A stretch of DNA of 64,000 bases. Source: Datisca glomerata (lineage: Eukaryota; Streptophyta; Magnoliopsida; Cucurbitales; Datiscaceae). Below the pieces are notes generated by a model. It had not been told where the DNA came from. It saw only the letters and a list, made by a program, of their open reading frames with translations, and did no database searches. Position numbers and translations under genes: made by a program. The first letter of the stretch is position 1. The number at the start of each line of letters is the position of its first letter. Location of the stretch: positions 678,273 through 742,272 of the forward strand of contig QANY01007306.1 in NCBI GenBank assembly GCA_003255025.1, written 5' to 3'. Of this stretch, positions 1-13,745 are shown in pieces.

Positions 1-3000
1 ACCAGTTGTTGATGATTTCAGTTGGCAATTTTACCCTTTATTTTGACAGATTACGTCATCTGATTTGTGGGCCATTTCACTTTATGAATCATCATTATTT
101 TAGAAAATTTCAGTTCTAACCATCATTAATATACATTATCTTTAATTTAAATTAAATTGAAATTAATTATTAGATTTGATTACCTTTTTATTGAATCGGT
201 TATGAAAATTATATTTTCCATAACTGAATAATTGCCATCCAGATTTCTAATAAATTTTAGTAAATTTTTGGGGGATATTTGCTTGGTTTCTTTAGTTCTC
301 TACATCATTCATGGTAGTATAACTTCATTATTCATTCTCCATTGAAAATTCTTTAAAGCTGCATTGTTAATTTCTTCATTAGAGATTCAATATGAAATGT
401 ATCTTTTTTGTTCCGTCATTAGTGAATTATCATCGTAATACTCATTATTCTTCTTCCTTGATTAATCTTTTTTATGCACATATTTTTGAATTTTTGTTTG
501 TTCATTTTATATATATATATATATATATATNATATATATATGTAATGAACTGTATTAGGGTAAATATATATATCACTAATTTACTCAAAAATCATCTATA
601 TATCACTTATTTACCATTGAATAATCTATTTTTAGTCTTTAGATGTTTGCTTGATCGATAGTTGATGTGAGATGATTTGATTATGGTTAATGGTGGATTA
701 CTTCAGTCAGTATTTTTTTAGAAATCGGTGATAGAGGATATGAGTCATTTTTATTATGGTTAATTGGTGGCTGACTTGAATTTATTGAAGATGATAGAAG
801 AAATAAGTTATACCATTTTTCTATTGACAGAGGTTTCCGTTAGTATGAGAGTTATTGATGGCGCCAATGGAATATTTTCCTCTACCATGTAGAACGAAGG
901 ACTACACAAAATTCAAGGTAATTTTACAAGAAGGACTACACGATGACTTCAATGGAGGTTTCGTCAATGGAGGTTTCGTCGAGAATATTGACCAATTTTT
1001 TAGAGGTTTTCTTGGTTTATGATTGATTGACAAGTGATTTCAGTTAATATTTACCATAGTTAAAGTAGTTTCCATAACCATAGTTTAAGTTTTTTTTTCA
1101 TTTTTCGGTCGGTTTTGATTGGTGGAATTCAAACATAATTATATTTCAATTAATGTAGTTGTTTTGAATGGTTAATGCAGGCGGGATTTTGGCATTTTAA
1201 ATTAGTTTGTTATTAATGGCAACTTCAATTAGATTTTTTTTTCATTTTAAATCTTTCGATAATAAATCAACTGCAATTAAACCATGAATAAGTTATACCT
1301 GTCATAATAGATACACGTATATCACTTATGTATATATTATTTACTATGATATATTGACCGACATTTTATAGTTTTTGAATTTTTTTTTTGTTTTTTGATG
1401 ATTGTTTCCATAAAAATTGTTAGTTTTTATTTATTTTTCCAATATTTCGGTGATTTTTTATTGGGAGAATTTAAAATTGAAATATCTGATTAATTAATGT
1501 GTTTTAGGAAAGTTATTATTGAACCCTTATTTGTAGGATTGATCAATTAAGTCTATCATATTTAAATGATTGATTTCTTTATTTGTACGGTTTGATAACA
1601 CTGATAACTATTATTTCTTTATTTGTAGGGTTTATCAATTAATTCTATCATATTTAAATAACCGATTCACCAAAAAATATAGGGGGTGTTATTTTTCAGA
1701 TGAGGGGTATATTTGACTAAAATTATTGATTATTTAGGAAACTTGCTATTTACTTATAGATCTGAAAAAATCTGTTATTTCTTAATACCCCCTAATATTA
1801 CCTAGTATGTAAAATTTCCCTTTATATTACTCATGGGAAAGCCACCATTAAGGGTATTTAAGTCCCAAAAAATGTTTTGGGTTGTTATACAATATTAAGA
1901 GCCAAAAATATTCATTTCTAGAATATTCTTGTGACTTTTATGCTTCATTTAGAGAAGAATCTAGAGCAAAAGATGGCCCATATAGTGGGCGGACTTTTCA
2001 AACCGACTTTCGTGTCCACAGGACGTGCGGGCACATCCAAGCCACATCGCGAACTGGGTTGGGATTTGCAACCCCTCCCCCATGCGCGCAAGAGAGAGAA
2101 TATATGCCTATCAAGTTATCAACCTTGATACAAGTATCTTTATATATATCATTTCAACACTTTTTTCCTTTCTAATGTGGTGTTTCAACAATTCTTCCAT
2201 ATTTTTTCATTCTCATTTAGGTAACTTTGGGAGATAATTTATCATTCATCTCAAAATCAATTTTGACAAATTGATAGTTGATTTCAGCATAAGAGAACTC
2301 AAATCTCTAAAAATCTTACACTTTTACATAGTGCGTCCCACCTAAAAATTTACCCAAAATTTATCCATAGAATTGGTGTAAAAACACCCGATTTCCAACA
2401 AATAAATAGTGTAATGATAAGTTTATTTGATCTCTAATAACTTACCATTTTTTGTTAAAAACTTAAAATAGCTCCTACAATTTAAACTTATTCACATCAT
2501 TGCAAGATTTTTTATCTGACTTAGTATTTGCACTTAAAATTTTTGCTATTAAACCCGTTCTAAATAAGAAAAAAAACAATTTAGCATCTAAGCACATTGT
2601 TTTCACAAATTTTCTTATTCAGATTATTTACTATCTTCTAACGAGTTTTTTAACAATGTAACATTTCAGTTAAATTAAGTTCTAGTTCTACTCAGTATTT
2701 AGTTAATAGAATCTCAATTTCAGTATAAATTTATTAAACCAAAATACTTTGTAAAATTTTTTGTATGAAATTATTTGTTTGGATTAAAATTCTTTAAAAC
2801 CAGAGAATTTTGTGTGATATAAGGTTTAATTTCAAAAACAAATTAAAAAGTGCAACCTTTAACTCTAAATCCTAAACCCTAAATCATATGTGAAAAGTGC
2901 AACTCTTACAGCAATGACCAGTTTTAAATGGGGAGTTGAGTAAATGGTTGGAGAATTGAAAATTGACAAATGGCCCAAAGTACGCTTGGCTGGCGGGGTA

Positions 3001-3439
3001 AATTAGTAACGCGCATCAAATGAACGGTAGTTTATTGTGAAAATTTTAAAAATTCAGTCATTTTTTATAAAAAAAATTCTTATCGGTCCGTTACATAACT
3101 TTACAAATAAAACATGTCATTTTCTGTCATTTTTCCTTAAAAAAGTGCATAATCTATGATTTTTTTGTAAAAAAACTTCAATTTTTAAAATTCAATCGAC
3201 TGAACTTTCACAACTTCTCAAAACGTTGTTGGGTTGTTAATAAAAAGTACCCTTAATTTTGTCTCTCATTCCCTGTCATTTTAATAGTCTCTGATTTCAA
3301 TCATCCTTCTTTGCAGTGGGTTAAAAAAAAGATCAATGGTAAGAAATTAGGGGAGACGAATTGAAAGTAAGGCCACAAACGTTTTAATAAATTCTAAAAG
3401 TTAAAATCATAGAGGAAAGTATCAAATGAAATCATTAAA
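1..3439. other. AT-rich intergenic DNA, no gene seen
   Basis: No reading frame in this stretch resembles a known protein, and the short open frames lack coding character. A GC-richer island at about 1970-2100 (with a GGGCGG core) stands out against the AT-rich background and could be a fragment of an old LTR, but I see no terminal motif or primer-binding site to support that. Runs of A and T are common. Confidence 0.6.
508..541. repeat. (AT)n microsatellite with an unresolved base
   Basis: A pure AT dinucleotide run is broken only by an N at 531. The N marks an assembly ambiguity in a slippage-prone run, so its true length is uncertain. Confidence 0.95.
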
Positions 3440-3569
3440 TCTATGATATATTAAAAGGGACAATTCAAGAGAAACTTTCACTTTCCAATTTTACCTTTCT
3501 ATTAAAACTGTTAACGCTAAATTACTCCTTTAAATGATAGATGTCAAAATTTAATTTGATAGTGCTTAT

Positions 3570-3730
3570 GAAAGGTGGCGTCCCACCATATGTTATAAAC
3601 TACTTGAATATGGTTGCAACTTTTCATTGCCTTTGAAAGGTGGCGTCCCACCATATGTTATGAACTACTTGAATATGGTTGCAACTTTTCATTGCCTTTG
3701 AAAAGTGGCGTCCTACCATATGTTATAAAT
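3570..3730 (+). repeat. 65-bp tandem repeat upstream of the RPA-like gene
   Basis: Copies start at 3570, 3635 and 3700 with a period of exactly 65 bases; the third copy is partial. Each carries GGTGGCGTCCCACCATATG and then TTATAAA or TTATGAA. The repeat ends at the candidate TATA box of the RPA-like gene, so the promoter-proximal region is itself repeated. Few differences between copies point to recent duplication. Confidence 0.9.
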
Positions 3731-3731
3731 A
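3724..3731 (+). promoter_or_regulatory. Candidate TATA box of the RPA-like gene
   Basis: TATAAATA lies 92 bases upstream of the candidate start codon at 3823, in the third copy of the 65-bp repeat. Spacing fits a plant core promoter with a short 5' UTR. Activity is inference. Confidence 0.4.
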
Positions 3732-3822
3732 CACAAACATAAACTCACTGCAGTCTTCATCATTCAACTGTAGTATTCATCATTCTCAAATATCCTGCAA
3801 TATTTCCATATTCAACAATACA

Positions 3823-5928
3823 ATGCCAGGGAGGAAAGCACATCCAAATAAACAGCTAACAACTTCAAAAAGAAAAGAAAACAGTGAGAGCAGTATTCAT
3901 AACATGGAGAGTAATCTCATAAGTTATTTATCTGCTTTCCAAAAGGAATGGATCATCAAGGTGAAGGTGTTAAGGAAAAGCATGGTGGAGAAATACCAAA
4001 ATCAGAAAGGAGGCATCAATATAATGAAATTAATAGTTAGCGACATGGAGGTAGGGAAATTACACTTTTCAAATTCATTTTATTACATATTACTACAAAC
4101 TATACTTACTCGATGTTAGTAACAAGGTCAAAGAATTCAATGCACGTTACACAATGAAGCTATTGAAAAGTTCAAAACTCTTTTTGAAAATGGTAGATCC
4201 TATATAATTAAAAATAGAAACATACGACTAGTTAATCCGAACTATCTCAACGTGCAGCAGAAGATTGAATTGTCACTTACATGGAGCAGTCAAGTAGAAC
4301 TTATTGATGACGAGACATATTTAAAATTAAAGAAATACAATTTTGTTGATTTCAGCAACGTCAATAATTACATCAATTCAAAGGAAGTCATAGGTAAGCA
4401 GTCTAAAATACTAAAATAATAAATTATTATGTGTGCCAGATTGCATGAACTAACTATATTATACTCTATTATTGGCACTCTAGGTGTTGTGATTAGTGTA
4501 AAGCCTGCCTTCAACATCCATACACATGGGAAATGAGAAAGAATAAAAAGAAAAGATGTTCTACTTCTGGACAAACAGTAATCACATGTTGATTTTTTAT
4601 TTATTTTTCATTATACCTGAATTGCATGGATTACTTATATTTATGTATAAACATCTATCTATTGCATTTATAAGGTCCAAAATGGAAAAAAAATGACTTT
4701 GTGGGATTTGGTTGTGAACGAGGGAAATGAATTACAGGAATTGGTGTAAACAACACCTGAGGTCATTGCTACAAACTTTTGGGCTGTTATTATTTAAGGT
4801 ATTTTCTATAAGTTTAATCATTTTATTTATATTTACTCACTCGAGAAAGTGATGCATACTTGATTGTATTTGTAGATGAAGTTACATTGTCAATAACGGC
4901 CACCATTATCATAATGATTAATCCATCAGTAGAGAAAGCAACCTCTCTAACAACAAGTATTTGTCAACAATATATCATAATTTGAAGGAAACACTTTATG
5001 TTATTCTATTAAGAAGTTAAAACTACAAGTTGAAAAATACATCCACAATAAACAACAGAAATCACACGCTTCAAATATTACATGAAAGCATTCCCACTTA
5101 AGAAAATTCTAGGAAAATTTGTTATAAGAAAACAACCAATTGCTTTAGTTAATTGTACTGTCAATAATTGCTACTGTTACATTCTTATAACACTTTACTT
5201 TAAATCATTATTAGAGAGCACAGTAACAGTTGACACGATAACATTTCTTGAAGGAAAACAATTTCAGATTTTTCACTATTACATTATATTCTAATACTAA
5301 CATATTATTCTTTAGGATTCAAGTTACAATGGAAAAGGAAGGCCAACAGAAGCTGATTGCTCCTTCAAAACGACTACTTGAGGCCTCAATTGTCTGCTTA
5401 GAAGATATAGTTTCAAGCAAGGTCGAAAAAACATTGTGTGCAATTGAAGGTAAGATAACAAATATACAAAACAAGGAAAATTCATGGTTTGAAAACTGTA
5501 CTACGTGCAACGGTAGGGATTATCCAACCTGCATTAAAGCAACGACATTTTGTCCTCAATGCAATAAAGATGGTGTACATTCACAAGAAAGTACATGCTT
5601 AAGACTACTATCAGCGTAACTTTATTTGACGCTGCTAAATACTTGACTGGATGCAACGTTTTAGAATATTCAAAGTAGCTTTTAACGATATATCTAACTC
5701 ATACTTTACTAGCATTCTTCCGCTACTTCACTTATTAACTTAATTTGTTTTTTATTACAGTGCGATAAAAAAGAAAACGTTACACACCACCGAAACTTGG
5801 TCTTGGCTGAGGACAAGAAAAATAGACTCTTGATAAGAAACGACAAGAGAGAGGAACTTGATAGGAAATGTAAACATTTGGTTGAGCAAGATATATACAA
5901 AGTAGACAAAGAAGGACATGTTCATTAA
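3823..5928 (+). pseudogene. RPA1-like single-stranded DNA-binding protein, broken multi-exon gene in the Helitron
   Basis: RPA1-like proteins carried by plant Helitrons have OB folds and a C-terminal zinc ribbon and bind single-stranded DNA. Seen: exon 1 (3823-4050) encodes a basic N terminus and the start of an OB fold (KEWIIKVKVLRK) and ends at GAG|GTAGGG. Exon 2 (about 4130-4393) reads IQCTLHNEAIEKFKTLFENG and onward, ending at TAG|GTAAGC. Shorter OB-fold pieces follow near 4480-4560 and 4675-4735. The zinc-ribbon exon (about 5317-5619) has CTTCNG and CPQCNKDG. A last open exon (5761-5928, after a TTACAG acceptor) is lysine-rich. Stops at the exon 2 entry (TAA) and in exon 3 make it a likely pseudogene. 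The start was chosen as the ATG just before the basic segment. Confidence 0.65.
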
Positions 5929-7500
5929 AAATGTTATGAAAGAAGACTGAAAAAACCTAAGATAGAAAACTAATCGCGTAAAAATATAAGGAAACAACTT
6001 TAAAGTTTAGGTTTGATTAGGTTTTATCTTTTTCAAAGTTTAATTGTTGTCTTAATTGGGGAATAATAGTATTTCGTTTTTCTTCAAATATTTTACTATA
6101 TTATGTTTGAGGTTGCTGGTTTGTACTTAATTTCAGACTTTATATATTGTAATGCACCACAATAATGTAATAAAGTATATTGGCTTTTATCGCAATTTTG
6201 TTACAATTCCATCTATTGTAACCTTTAACATTACTGTTTTAATAAATAGTATGTTATTTTGTTGAGCTTGGTGATTATTGCATCCAACTTTTCTATTTAA
6301 TGCTGTAATGAATATAAAGTCTATAAACACCTACACCTTTCTAGGTATGCACAACGTTCTGTTTTATCAAGTATAAGTTTCTTACTTAGAATAAGACACT
6401 CATTTCGATCCTACTTCTCAGAAATCTACCAACACAGAACAAAGTAACAATAAAAGTACTGGAAGTAATGTGTTGGAAGTAAAGTTCTGGAACAAAACTC
6501 ATTTGTCTCAAATAGATTTAAGCAACTCTTAATATTCACAAGAAGACAGAAATAAATATTAGATGAAGACAAACAAAGAAAAATTCAGAATTCGAGTGAA
6601 TCAAATAAAAGATGTCGAGACAAATATGATGGATTTTATGGTTAAATCTTTTTCAAGTCACTCTTCGGGTATTAACCCAAGAAGAGACATCCCCCAAATT
6701 TTTTTCAAGCTCATGAATGCAGTTACAAATATCAAGGGGCGTGAAAAGATATGAGATCTTTTGTACACGTGTTTGTAAATCATAACAGTCATCATTAGTA
6801 TGCTAACATATAAAGCGCATCAAATCATAAAACAAGACAAACACCATTCTTGGGATTGGCATTGTCACTATATAAAAATGTTATATAGTGCTGACTATTC
6901 AGCTAAAATATTAATTTTGGTTCAAAAATGTTTAAATCTTCTTTTAATTGTCCAAAGTCTGATGAAACGTATAACTAAGATCAAGAGTAACATATTTAAT
7001 GTAATGAACCTGGAAAAAACACAGAGAATTAGAAAACTATTATTTTTCATTTTTATAATTTTTTTTCAAAATCACTTTTTCAAAATTTCTAGAGTCATCG
7101 ATTTGTTTTTTCAACAAACTCAATTTCTAAAAAGATAAAGAGAGAGGATATATTTTTTTGGAATTTATAAACATCAACAATGAGACAAACATATTGTAAA
7201 GTCAAATATTGAGTAAAGATATTGTAAAGTCAAATATTATGCAACTATGACAGTTACTTAGAAACAGTTTTTTTAAAAAGGCAACTCTTGATATACAACT
7301 ATCCATTTTTAAATAACTTCCCATATTGTATGAAATATTAAGGGACTTATACCTCCTCACAAAAAACTGCCCTTCACTTTCTAGAATTCAGTTGTAGAAT
7401 CTACAATTTCTAAAGAAATCAACAACAGATAGTGTGTATTTTGGAGAGGAGATATTTTAGAAAGTAGATATTGATCACTGTATCACAATCTCAAGCAATA
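5929..7500. other. AT-rich Helitron interior, no gene seen
   Basis: This stretch follows the RPA-like gene. Short open frames at 6563-6754 and 6800-7138 have neither a recognisable motif nor coding composition. Sequence shared with the retroelement copy at about 17,500 begins near 7525, so the nested element probably starts close to this end. Confidence 0.5.
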
Positions 7501-8189
7501 TCAAATTAATAGAAACAGAAGAATATAAATTACATGAGTATGAAGGAGAAATGATGAAAAATAATGAACAATATATTGTTAGTAAATATGTAAGAAACTT
7601 AAACAATATTAAGAAGAATAAAATGAGAGAAGATGAATAGATGAATATAAATATAATCTCTCATCCTCTCTCTTCCTTAAAAAATCTCTCATATTTCTCA
7701 CTCTCTCTATCTAAAAAGATCACTCCTTCTCTCACAAGACTCCTCTCTTTCTCATTCCAAAAGCCTCTTATTTTTCTCTCCAAAATCACCTTCTCCTCTC
7801 TCTAAAAAAATCACATGCTTCAAGTGAAGGATTCACTCCTTATTTATAAGTAAAATTAGGGTTTATCTTTTTTTTTAATCCTTTTGCTCCGTTTTTTTAA
7901 TTTTTGTAGTCCTTGGACACTTTTTTTCATTTTTAGTCCTTAAGCTATTTATCTATTTTAGAAATTGTTCTCTTTTTATTTTTTTCAAAAATCTCACATA
8001 GTCTTAGAGTAGTAAATATGCTAATAATCAAAGCCTGTATATTTAAATTATTAGACCAGATAAAATACGGTATCTACAGTTGCCCCCTCTTTTGTTCATG
8101 CTTCAAAACTTAGAAGGTGTACAAAGGTTAGATACGTATTTTGATCGGTATGAGAAAATACTATATGGAACAGGAGAATAGAAACCTTG

Positions 8190-9130
8190 ACTGATTCGAG
8201 CTCTATGAAATGATGGAATTATGAAATGGACCTCAACAGACTCAGGCTTTGACCTCGACTCAATTCAGGTTCGATTTAAGTAAATTTATTAAAATGGACC
8301 AAGCTCTGACACCGGGCTTTGACCACGACAAAGTCAGGTTCGATTTAACCGAAGATATTTGAAAGGAAACGGACCTGGATAGACGTAGGTTTGGACCTCG
8401 ATTCAATGCAGGTTTGATTTAATCATAGTAGTTGAAACAAACCAGACGTTGACACCGAGCTTTGACCGCGACAAAGTCGGGTTCGATTTAATTGAAGATA
8501 TTTGAAAAGAAAAACAGACATGGATAGACGCAGGCTTTGACCTCGACTCGATTTGTGTTCGATTTAATTAGAGATATTTCAAAAGAAGTGGACACCAGGC
8601 CTGACACCGAACTTTGAGCGAGATAAAGTCAGGTTCGATTTAACCAAAGTTATTTGAAAAGGAATTGGACATGGAATCGGCTTCGACCTCGACTCAATTT
8701 GGGTTCGATTTAACTGGATATTTTGAAATGGACCAGGCACTGACACTGGACTTTGACTGTGACAAAGTCGGGTTCGATTTAACCAAATATATTTGAAAGG
8801 GAAACAGACCTCGAATAGGCTTCGACCTCAACTCAATTCGGGTTCAATTTTACCATATATTTTGAAATGGACCAGGCACTGACACTGGGCTTCGATCATA
8901 ACAAATTTGGGTTCCATGTAACCAAAGATATTTGAAAGGAAAACGAACCTGGAATAGGCTTCAACCTTGACTCAATTCAGGTTTGATTTAACCAGATATT
9001 TTGAAATGGACCCGGCGCTGACACCAGGCTTCGACCGCGACAAAGTCGAGTTCGATTTAACCAAAGATATTTGAAAGGGAAATGGACCTGGAATAGGCTT
9101 CGACCTCGACTCAATTCGAGTTCAATTTAA
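8190..9130. repeat. Minisatellite, about 139-bp unit, copy A
   Basis: About seven units are built of two half-units, each containing a form of TCGGGTTCGATTTAACC; the halves are joined by TTTGAAATGGACCAGGC- and ATATTTGAAAGGGAAACGGAC-type links. I counted 139 bases for the consensus. It is clearly GC-richer than its surroundings. The same array is at 18190-19085. Several units differ by point changes, so the array is old. Confidence 0.85.
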
Positions 9131-9139
9131 CCGGATTAA

Positions 9140-11500
9140 TAGATGTTGAAGCTGATTTATGCAAGTCTCATATAACAACAAAAGCTAGATTAATGCAAGC
9201 CTTAAATGTCAAAATTCATGCTTGGATTTTGAAAGAATATCACTAAATGATTCATGCACTTGAATTTTATCAAAACAACTAATGTGATGCATGCCTATGC
9301 ATTGTAAGATAATGATTTTGAATGCATGCTTTTCATGATTGTGAACATTTATAAGAAAATTATTTTTGAAAGTTGACTAACGTGGCCTTTGATTTTAGAT
9401 GGATGCTCTTGATGATTTGAAACCGAAGCAACTAGTTTGATGCATCTTTATGAAATTCTCGACTTATATTAGAAGTGAGATGATCATGATAGCGTGAACA
9501 ATAAGCATGACTATGAGCATTTAAGAGAATCTTATGATGATTTTTTTAAATGCGTCATTGTAGTCACCTCCATCATCCTTTTGAAGAGTCTAATCATAGA
9601 TTGACATGTGATATTGAGCATATGATAGAGAAAATGGTGTGCCCTTTGCACTAGATCATGCCCCAGTTTTTAGTTTTTTGCCAATGGTAGAAAAATAAAT
9701 TATTTCCCCTTTGTTCATCTGATTCTCTTCAGTTGTACGTATCATATTGTTCTGTAGCTATATTCCCCTTCTTGTTCATGGCGTCTTTTCAGATAACTTC
9801 AAACCCTCTTATATATGAACATGTTGACATTTGTCCCTCTTATTTTCTTTGGCCAATGGTGCCCTTTCAAGTTTCACCATGACTTTGAACTCTTTTTTCC
9901 ATGGTGCCTTTTTTGGTTTTCACAATGCCATCAAACTCCTTTTTTTGCCAAAAGTCATGTTCTTAAGTAATTTCAAGAGTAATTTGCAATGTCATCGACA
10001 TGCTCTAGATGTTGGAGGAAAGAAATGGAGAAAGTAAGAATGATAGAGTGAATAACGTGAATAAAGGCTTTTTGTTGTAAAAAACTGATAAATAAAGATT
10101 TGAAGAGGTTATGAGAAAATAAATTATGGAATAAGATTTTTCCAGTTTTGGAATGACTCTTTTGAGAATTAAAGCATTTCACGTATTGTTTTCCTCACTC
10201 ATAGTGATAATCCTTTCCTTCTTTCCCTTTTCCTTTTTTTTTTCTTCTTCTTTGTTTTTTCCTTTTTCTTCTTTTGAGAGGTGATGTCTTGCTCATGATA
10301 GATATATATTGAGATATTAACTTATATAAAAAGTCGTACTGTTATTGTAGATAAATCTTCTTGGTCCGGAGAGGACTTTTCATTTGGGTTGTAATGTAGG
10401 CTAGGATTTTTAGGCTGCCAAAAGAAAGGATATCAAAAGCTTAAAACTCATATGAAAATGATATGTCTAAACCAATTATTCGTTGAGAATTTCACCAAAT
10501 AAAGACTGCCCCATTGTGGGTTTTGACATTTTGTCATGTAAAACCAAAATTGTATAGTTGTACATGAACTTTTTACAACAAATTACCCCCGTATGAGGAA
10601 ATGCATTTAAAATTTTTGTTGATCAAATTTCCCCTAAAGTAAGAGGACAATCTAAAAAAAGTTTCAAGGCTCACTTAGCTTTGACCTTTTTTTTGCCTTT
10701 GTCTTTTTCTTTTGCGCTAGTTTGAAAATTTTTCACCTTTTGAGACATATATTGACAAAAATAATAATTTCCTCAGTGTAGGTAGTGATCATTGGTTATG
10801 TGTCATGAAATGAAAATTCTTTTTAAGCTCAATTAGTCTTTCAACGGATAAAAGTGTTTGAGATTGTAGAAAGAATGTCTCTCCATCATTTCTAATCAGA
10901 AGTAAATTGAACAAGAACATGACCTTAGATAAGGATAACACATTTTTGCAATGTCTTTATTCACTAGAAATAAGACTATTTTCACTTTTATTTATCTCTT
11001 CACTGAAAATAAGATCGTCAAAGCTATATTTGATACTACTTATGCGTTTATTCTCAAAATCATCATTCCTAATCTGGGTTGGTTTGTTAGGTGACAGGAA
11101 AGAAATGAGAAAGATGCAATAGTATGATGTCAATGAATGAAGAATTGGAAATGCATTTATTAACTTTGAAATGAGCAGAAACGCAAATAGGACAAAAAAC
11201 TAGAATGGAAAGTAGGAGACGACTAAAAATAGACAAAACACAATAAGAAGATGTATAACAAATGTTTCTCAAGTATTCGGTAGATATTTGAGGAATTTGA
11301 CATTAGCTCGTCACTCTTAAAGGTCCCTAAGAAGCAATGGCATTTCGGTGATACCTCAATTATTGAACTTATAGTCAGGACAACAATGATATGTGAAAAC
11401 ATCGATATATTGCAACCATTAAAACATTCACTGCGTCAAGTTGTTCTATTATCACATGAAGAGATACGTTCCAAGAAATTTGCCATGGCATTCCCATGCT
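9140..11500. other. Retroelement interior without recognisable coding
   Basis: Between the minisatellite and the gag-like frames I find only short frames. T-rich stretches such as 9830-9960 and 10200-10280 suggest untranslated or degraded retroelement sequence. It continues copy-specific sequence that diverges from the copy near 19,150. Confidence 0.4.
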
Positions 11501-11524
11501 CTGCTGGAGAGTTGGGTCTAGTTA

Positions 11525-13063
11525 TTAGTTGTCATCAATTTTCTTGAAGTTTAGCCAGCCGACTTTGATTAACATCTGAACTTTAGCTTCCAACATTATG
11601 CAATTTTTAGTTGAATGTCCCATTTCCCCTGCATGATAATCACATCGAGTAATTGGATTGTACCATCTAAGATATGGTGGCTGGAGAGGCTCATAAAGGA
11701 CCGACACTAACTGGTTATTCTATATTAATTGTGATGATACTTTCGTAGAGGACATCACAATTGGTCGTATTAGACGAACCGTTGATTATTCCTATTTTCC
11801 CTTTGAGGTTGGTCAACTCGACCAACATATTGCTAGTGAATTGGTGGTCTCAGATAAGATCTTTGGGTTATTTTGAAATGTTGGTTGTTGGGAATGATAA
11901 TTGCATGGCACTTAGGGGGTATTCGTCACACATGATATCACCTATATGGGTCATTAAATGTACTTTGAAATACACGATCCGGGGTTCACAGCTTGTGATG
12001 GGTACCCAAAGTTGATCATTTGTATCTCTCCTTCTTTTCATTTCAAAGGCAACCCATTTTCTGTAGAGGATGCTTCTGACAGAGCTCTAGGAAATCTACC
12101 ACTTTTTATCCCACATTCTATTCTTTCACTAATGACTATAATAATTGAAAAGTCACTTGGAGTATTTCCAATCATTCTATCATGAAGACCTCAAGGTATT
12201 GATGAACATTCCAGCTATTTTTTGGACAAGGCGGATTATACTTGAGCAGTTAATTCCCTCCACCTTTGAGCATATTCCTTAAAGCTTTCAGTATGCTTTT
12301 TTCAACCTTTGCAGATCAAAATAATTAGAAGCCATATCCATATTGTACTTGTATTGTCTCAGAAAAGTGTCAGCTTAGTCTTTATATCTCTGAATATGTT
12401 GACAATCCAACTGGATGTGCCAGCGAGATGCATCCCCCAATCAAACTGTCTTGAGAAAAAAATGGATCGACAACTTATCATCACGCTTGCATGTAGTCAT
12501 TTTTCTACAATACACAATAAGGTGACTCCTCGGGCATGCACTATCATCATACATTTCAAACTCATGAAATTTGAATTTGTGAGGGATGGTTATATATAGG
12601 ACCAGACATAATTGGGTGGCATCAATGGTACCGCGTACATATGTTCCTTCAATAGCATGCAACATCTCTTCTAGAAAATCCAACTTATCACTCATCAGTG
12701 GATTTTTGCTTAGTTTGATAATGAGCTTTTGCATTTTTGGTTCATTGAGAGCAGGTATGATGATTCACTCATTATCATGTTCTTTTTGGAAGGTGATTGT
12801 GGTCTGGTGCCGCTGTTGGGGTGTCGTACCCAAATTTTCTTGAATGCATCAATTCTTGGGGACTTGGAAACATGTAGTGCTGCACATTTATTGGTATTGA
12901 TGGAGCATGGAATTTTTCTCTCTGATGACATTGGTAGAATGGAGTGAATCCAAGAGGGTAAAGTGGAGATCAACGTTGATCTCGTGGTGATGAAGCCTTT
13001 TTGCGGATTTTCAAGACATGATTTTCCTTTATTGGTGGCGAGAAGTTCTAGGACTCTATTCAT
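11525..13063 (-). pseudogene. Ty3/gypsy gag remnant
   Basis: Gag packages element RNA into particles. Seen on the minus strand: near 11690-11560 the segment WYNPITRCDYHAGEMGHSTK and its following NC form a zinc knuckle of the type common in plant Tat-lineage gag, followed by AKVQMLIKVGWLNF. Frames at 12734-12441 and 13063-12710 read as gag N-terminal parts (a start with RVLELLATNKGKS, then a proline- and serine-rich stretch). Frame changes and stops break the protein into at least three pieces. No pol follows. Confidence 0.6.
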
Positions 13064-13745
13064 TTGTTCTTACAGCTCCCAAACTTCTTGTTTCATTATC
13101 TCTTATGATTGTTTTTCTTGTTCATCCATGATTCTAGCTTGAGATTATGTTCGTTAAGGATAATAGAGGCGCACACAATATGTTTATTTTTCTCTTTCAT
13201 TTTATTCATTTTTTAAAATAAACAAAAAAAAAAGAAAACTACATTAGTATATGCGTGAGGGAAAGAAAGAAACTATAATGCATAAAGGAATGAAAGAAAT
13301 TTCAATGCATGAAAGAGTAAATAAACCCTATAAAATAATGAAGCAAATGATGAACCTATGATGCATGTACTAAAGTTAAACTTATAATGCACAAAAGAAA
13401 TAATGAAAATTATTATGCTTGAAATGAAGAATTATATACGAATCATGAATTTAGAAAAACAAAATGTTGATAGATGGAGTTAATGACAATTCTAAAAGAT
13501 GGAGGGAAATAAGATTCGCCCCAAAAAAATTATTGTACTTGTATGCCAAATAAATAACAATAGTGATCAACGATGAAAATGATACATTTATGGTGGTGAT
13601 AATGATGATGTGATGGCCACGATGACGATGATGCTGATGATGATAACTCGATTCAAACCAATTATGTAAATATGAAGTACCACATAAATGTTCAACACGA
13701 TCTACGTAACACAATTGGGAGACCTTAGGATTTGGTTTTGAATCA
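13064..13745. other. AT-rich retroelement leader
   Basis: The stretch lies upstream of gag on the minus strand. It holds purine-rich repeats of GAAAGAAA and ATGCATGAA type and a degenerate GAT/ATG trinucleotide run at about 13585-13650. No gene or primer-binding site is clear. The joint back into Helitron helicase sequence is near 13745. Confidence 0.4.

Larger units (their letters stand above)
7500..13745 (-). mobile_element. Nested LTR-retrotransposon remnant (Ty3/gypsy, Tat/Ogre-like), minus strand
   Basis: Seen: sequence from about 7525 on (a TCTCTC-rich stretch near 7660-7800, then a minisatellite to 9135) matches 17,502-19,150 closely. Gag-like frames on the minus strand lie at 13063-11525. 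No protease, RT or integrase is recognisable, so the copy is non-autonomous or deleted. Known: Tat/Ogre elements often carry tandem repeats in their untranslated region, which fits the minisatellite lying 3' of gag on the coding strand. The insertion separates the Helitron's RPA-like gene from its helicase. Confidence 0.55.

Noticed and set aside
392..661. 89-codon open frame at the left end
   Set aside because: It runs through an AT microsatellite with an N and has no coding character.
1882..2237. Three overlapping open frames in the GC-richer island
   Set aside because: All three frames are open in the same short island, which shows base composition rather than coding. No motif recognised.
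13560..13660. GAT-rich trinucleotide run as a coding repeat
   Set aside because: The run is degenerate and lies in retroelement leader sequence without an open frame of its own.
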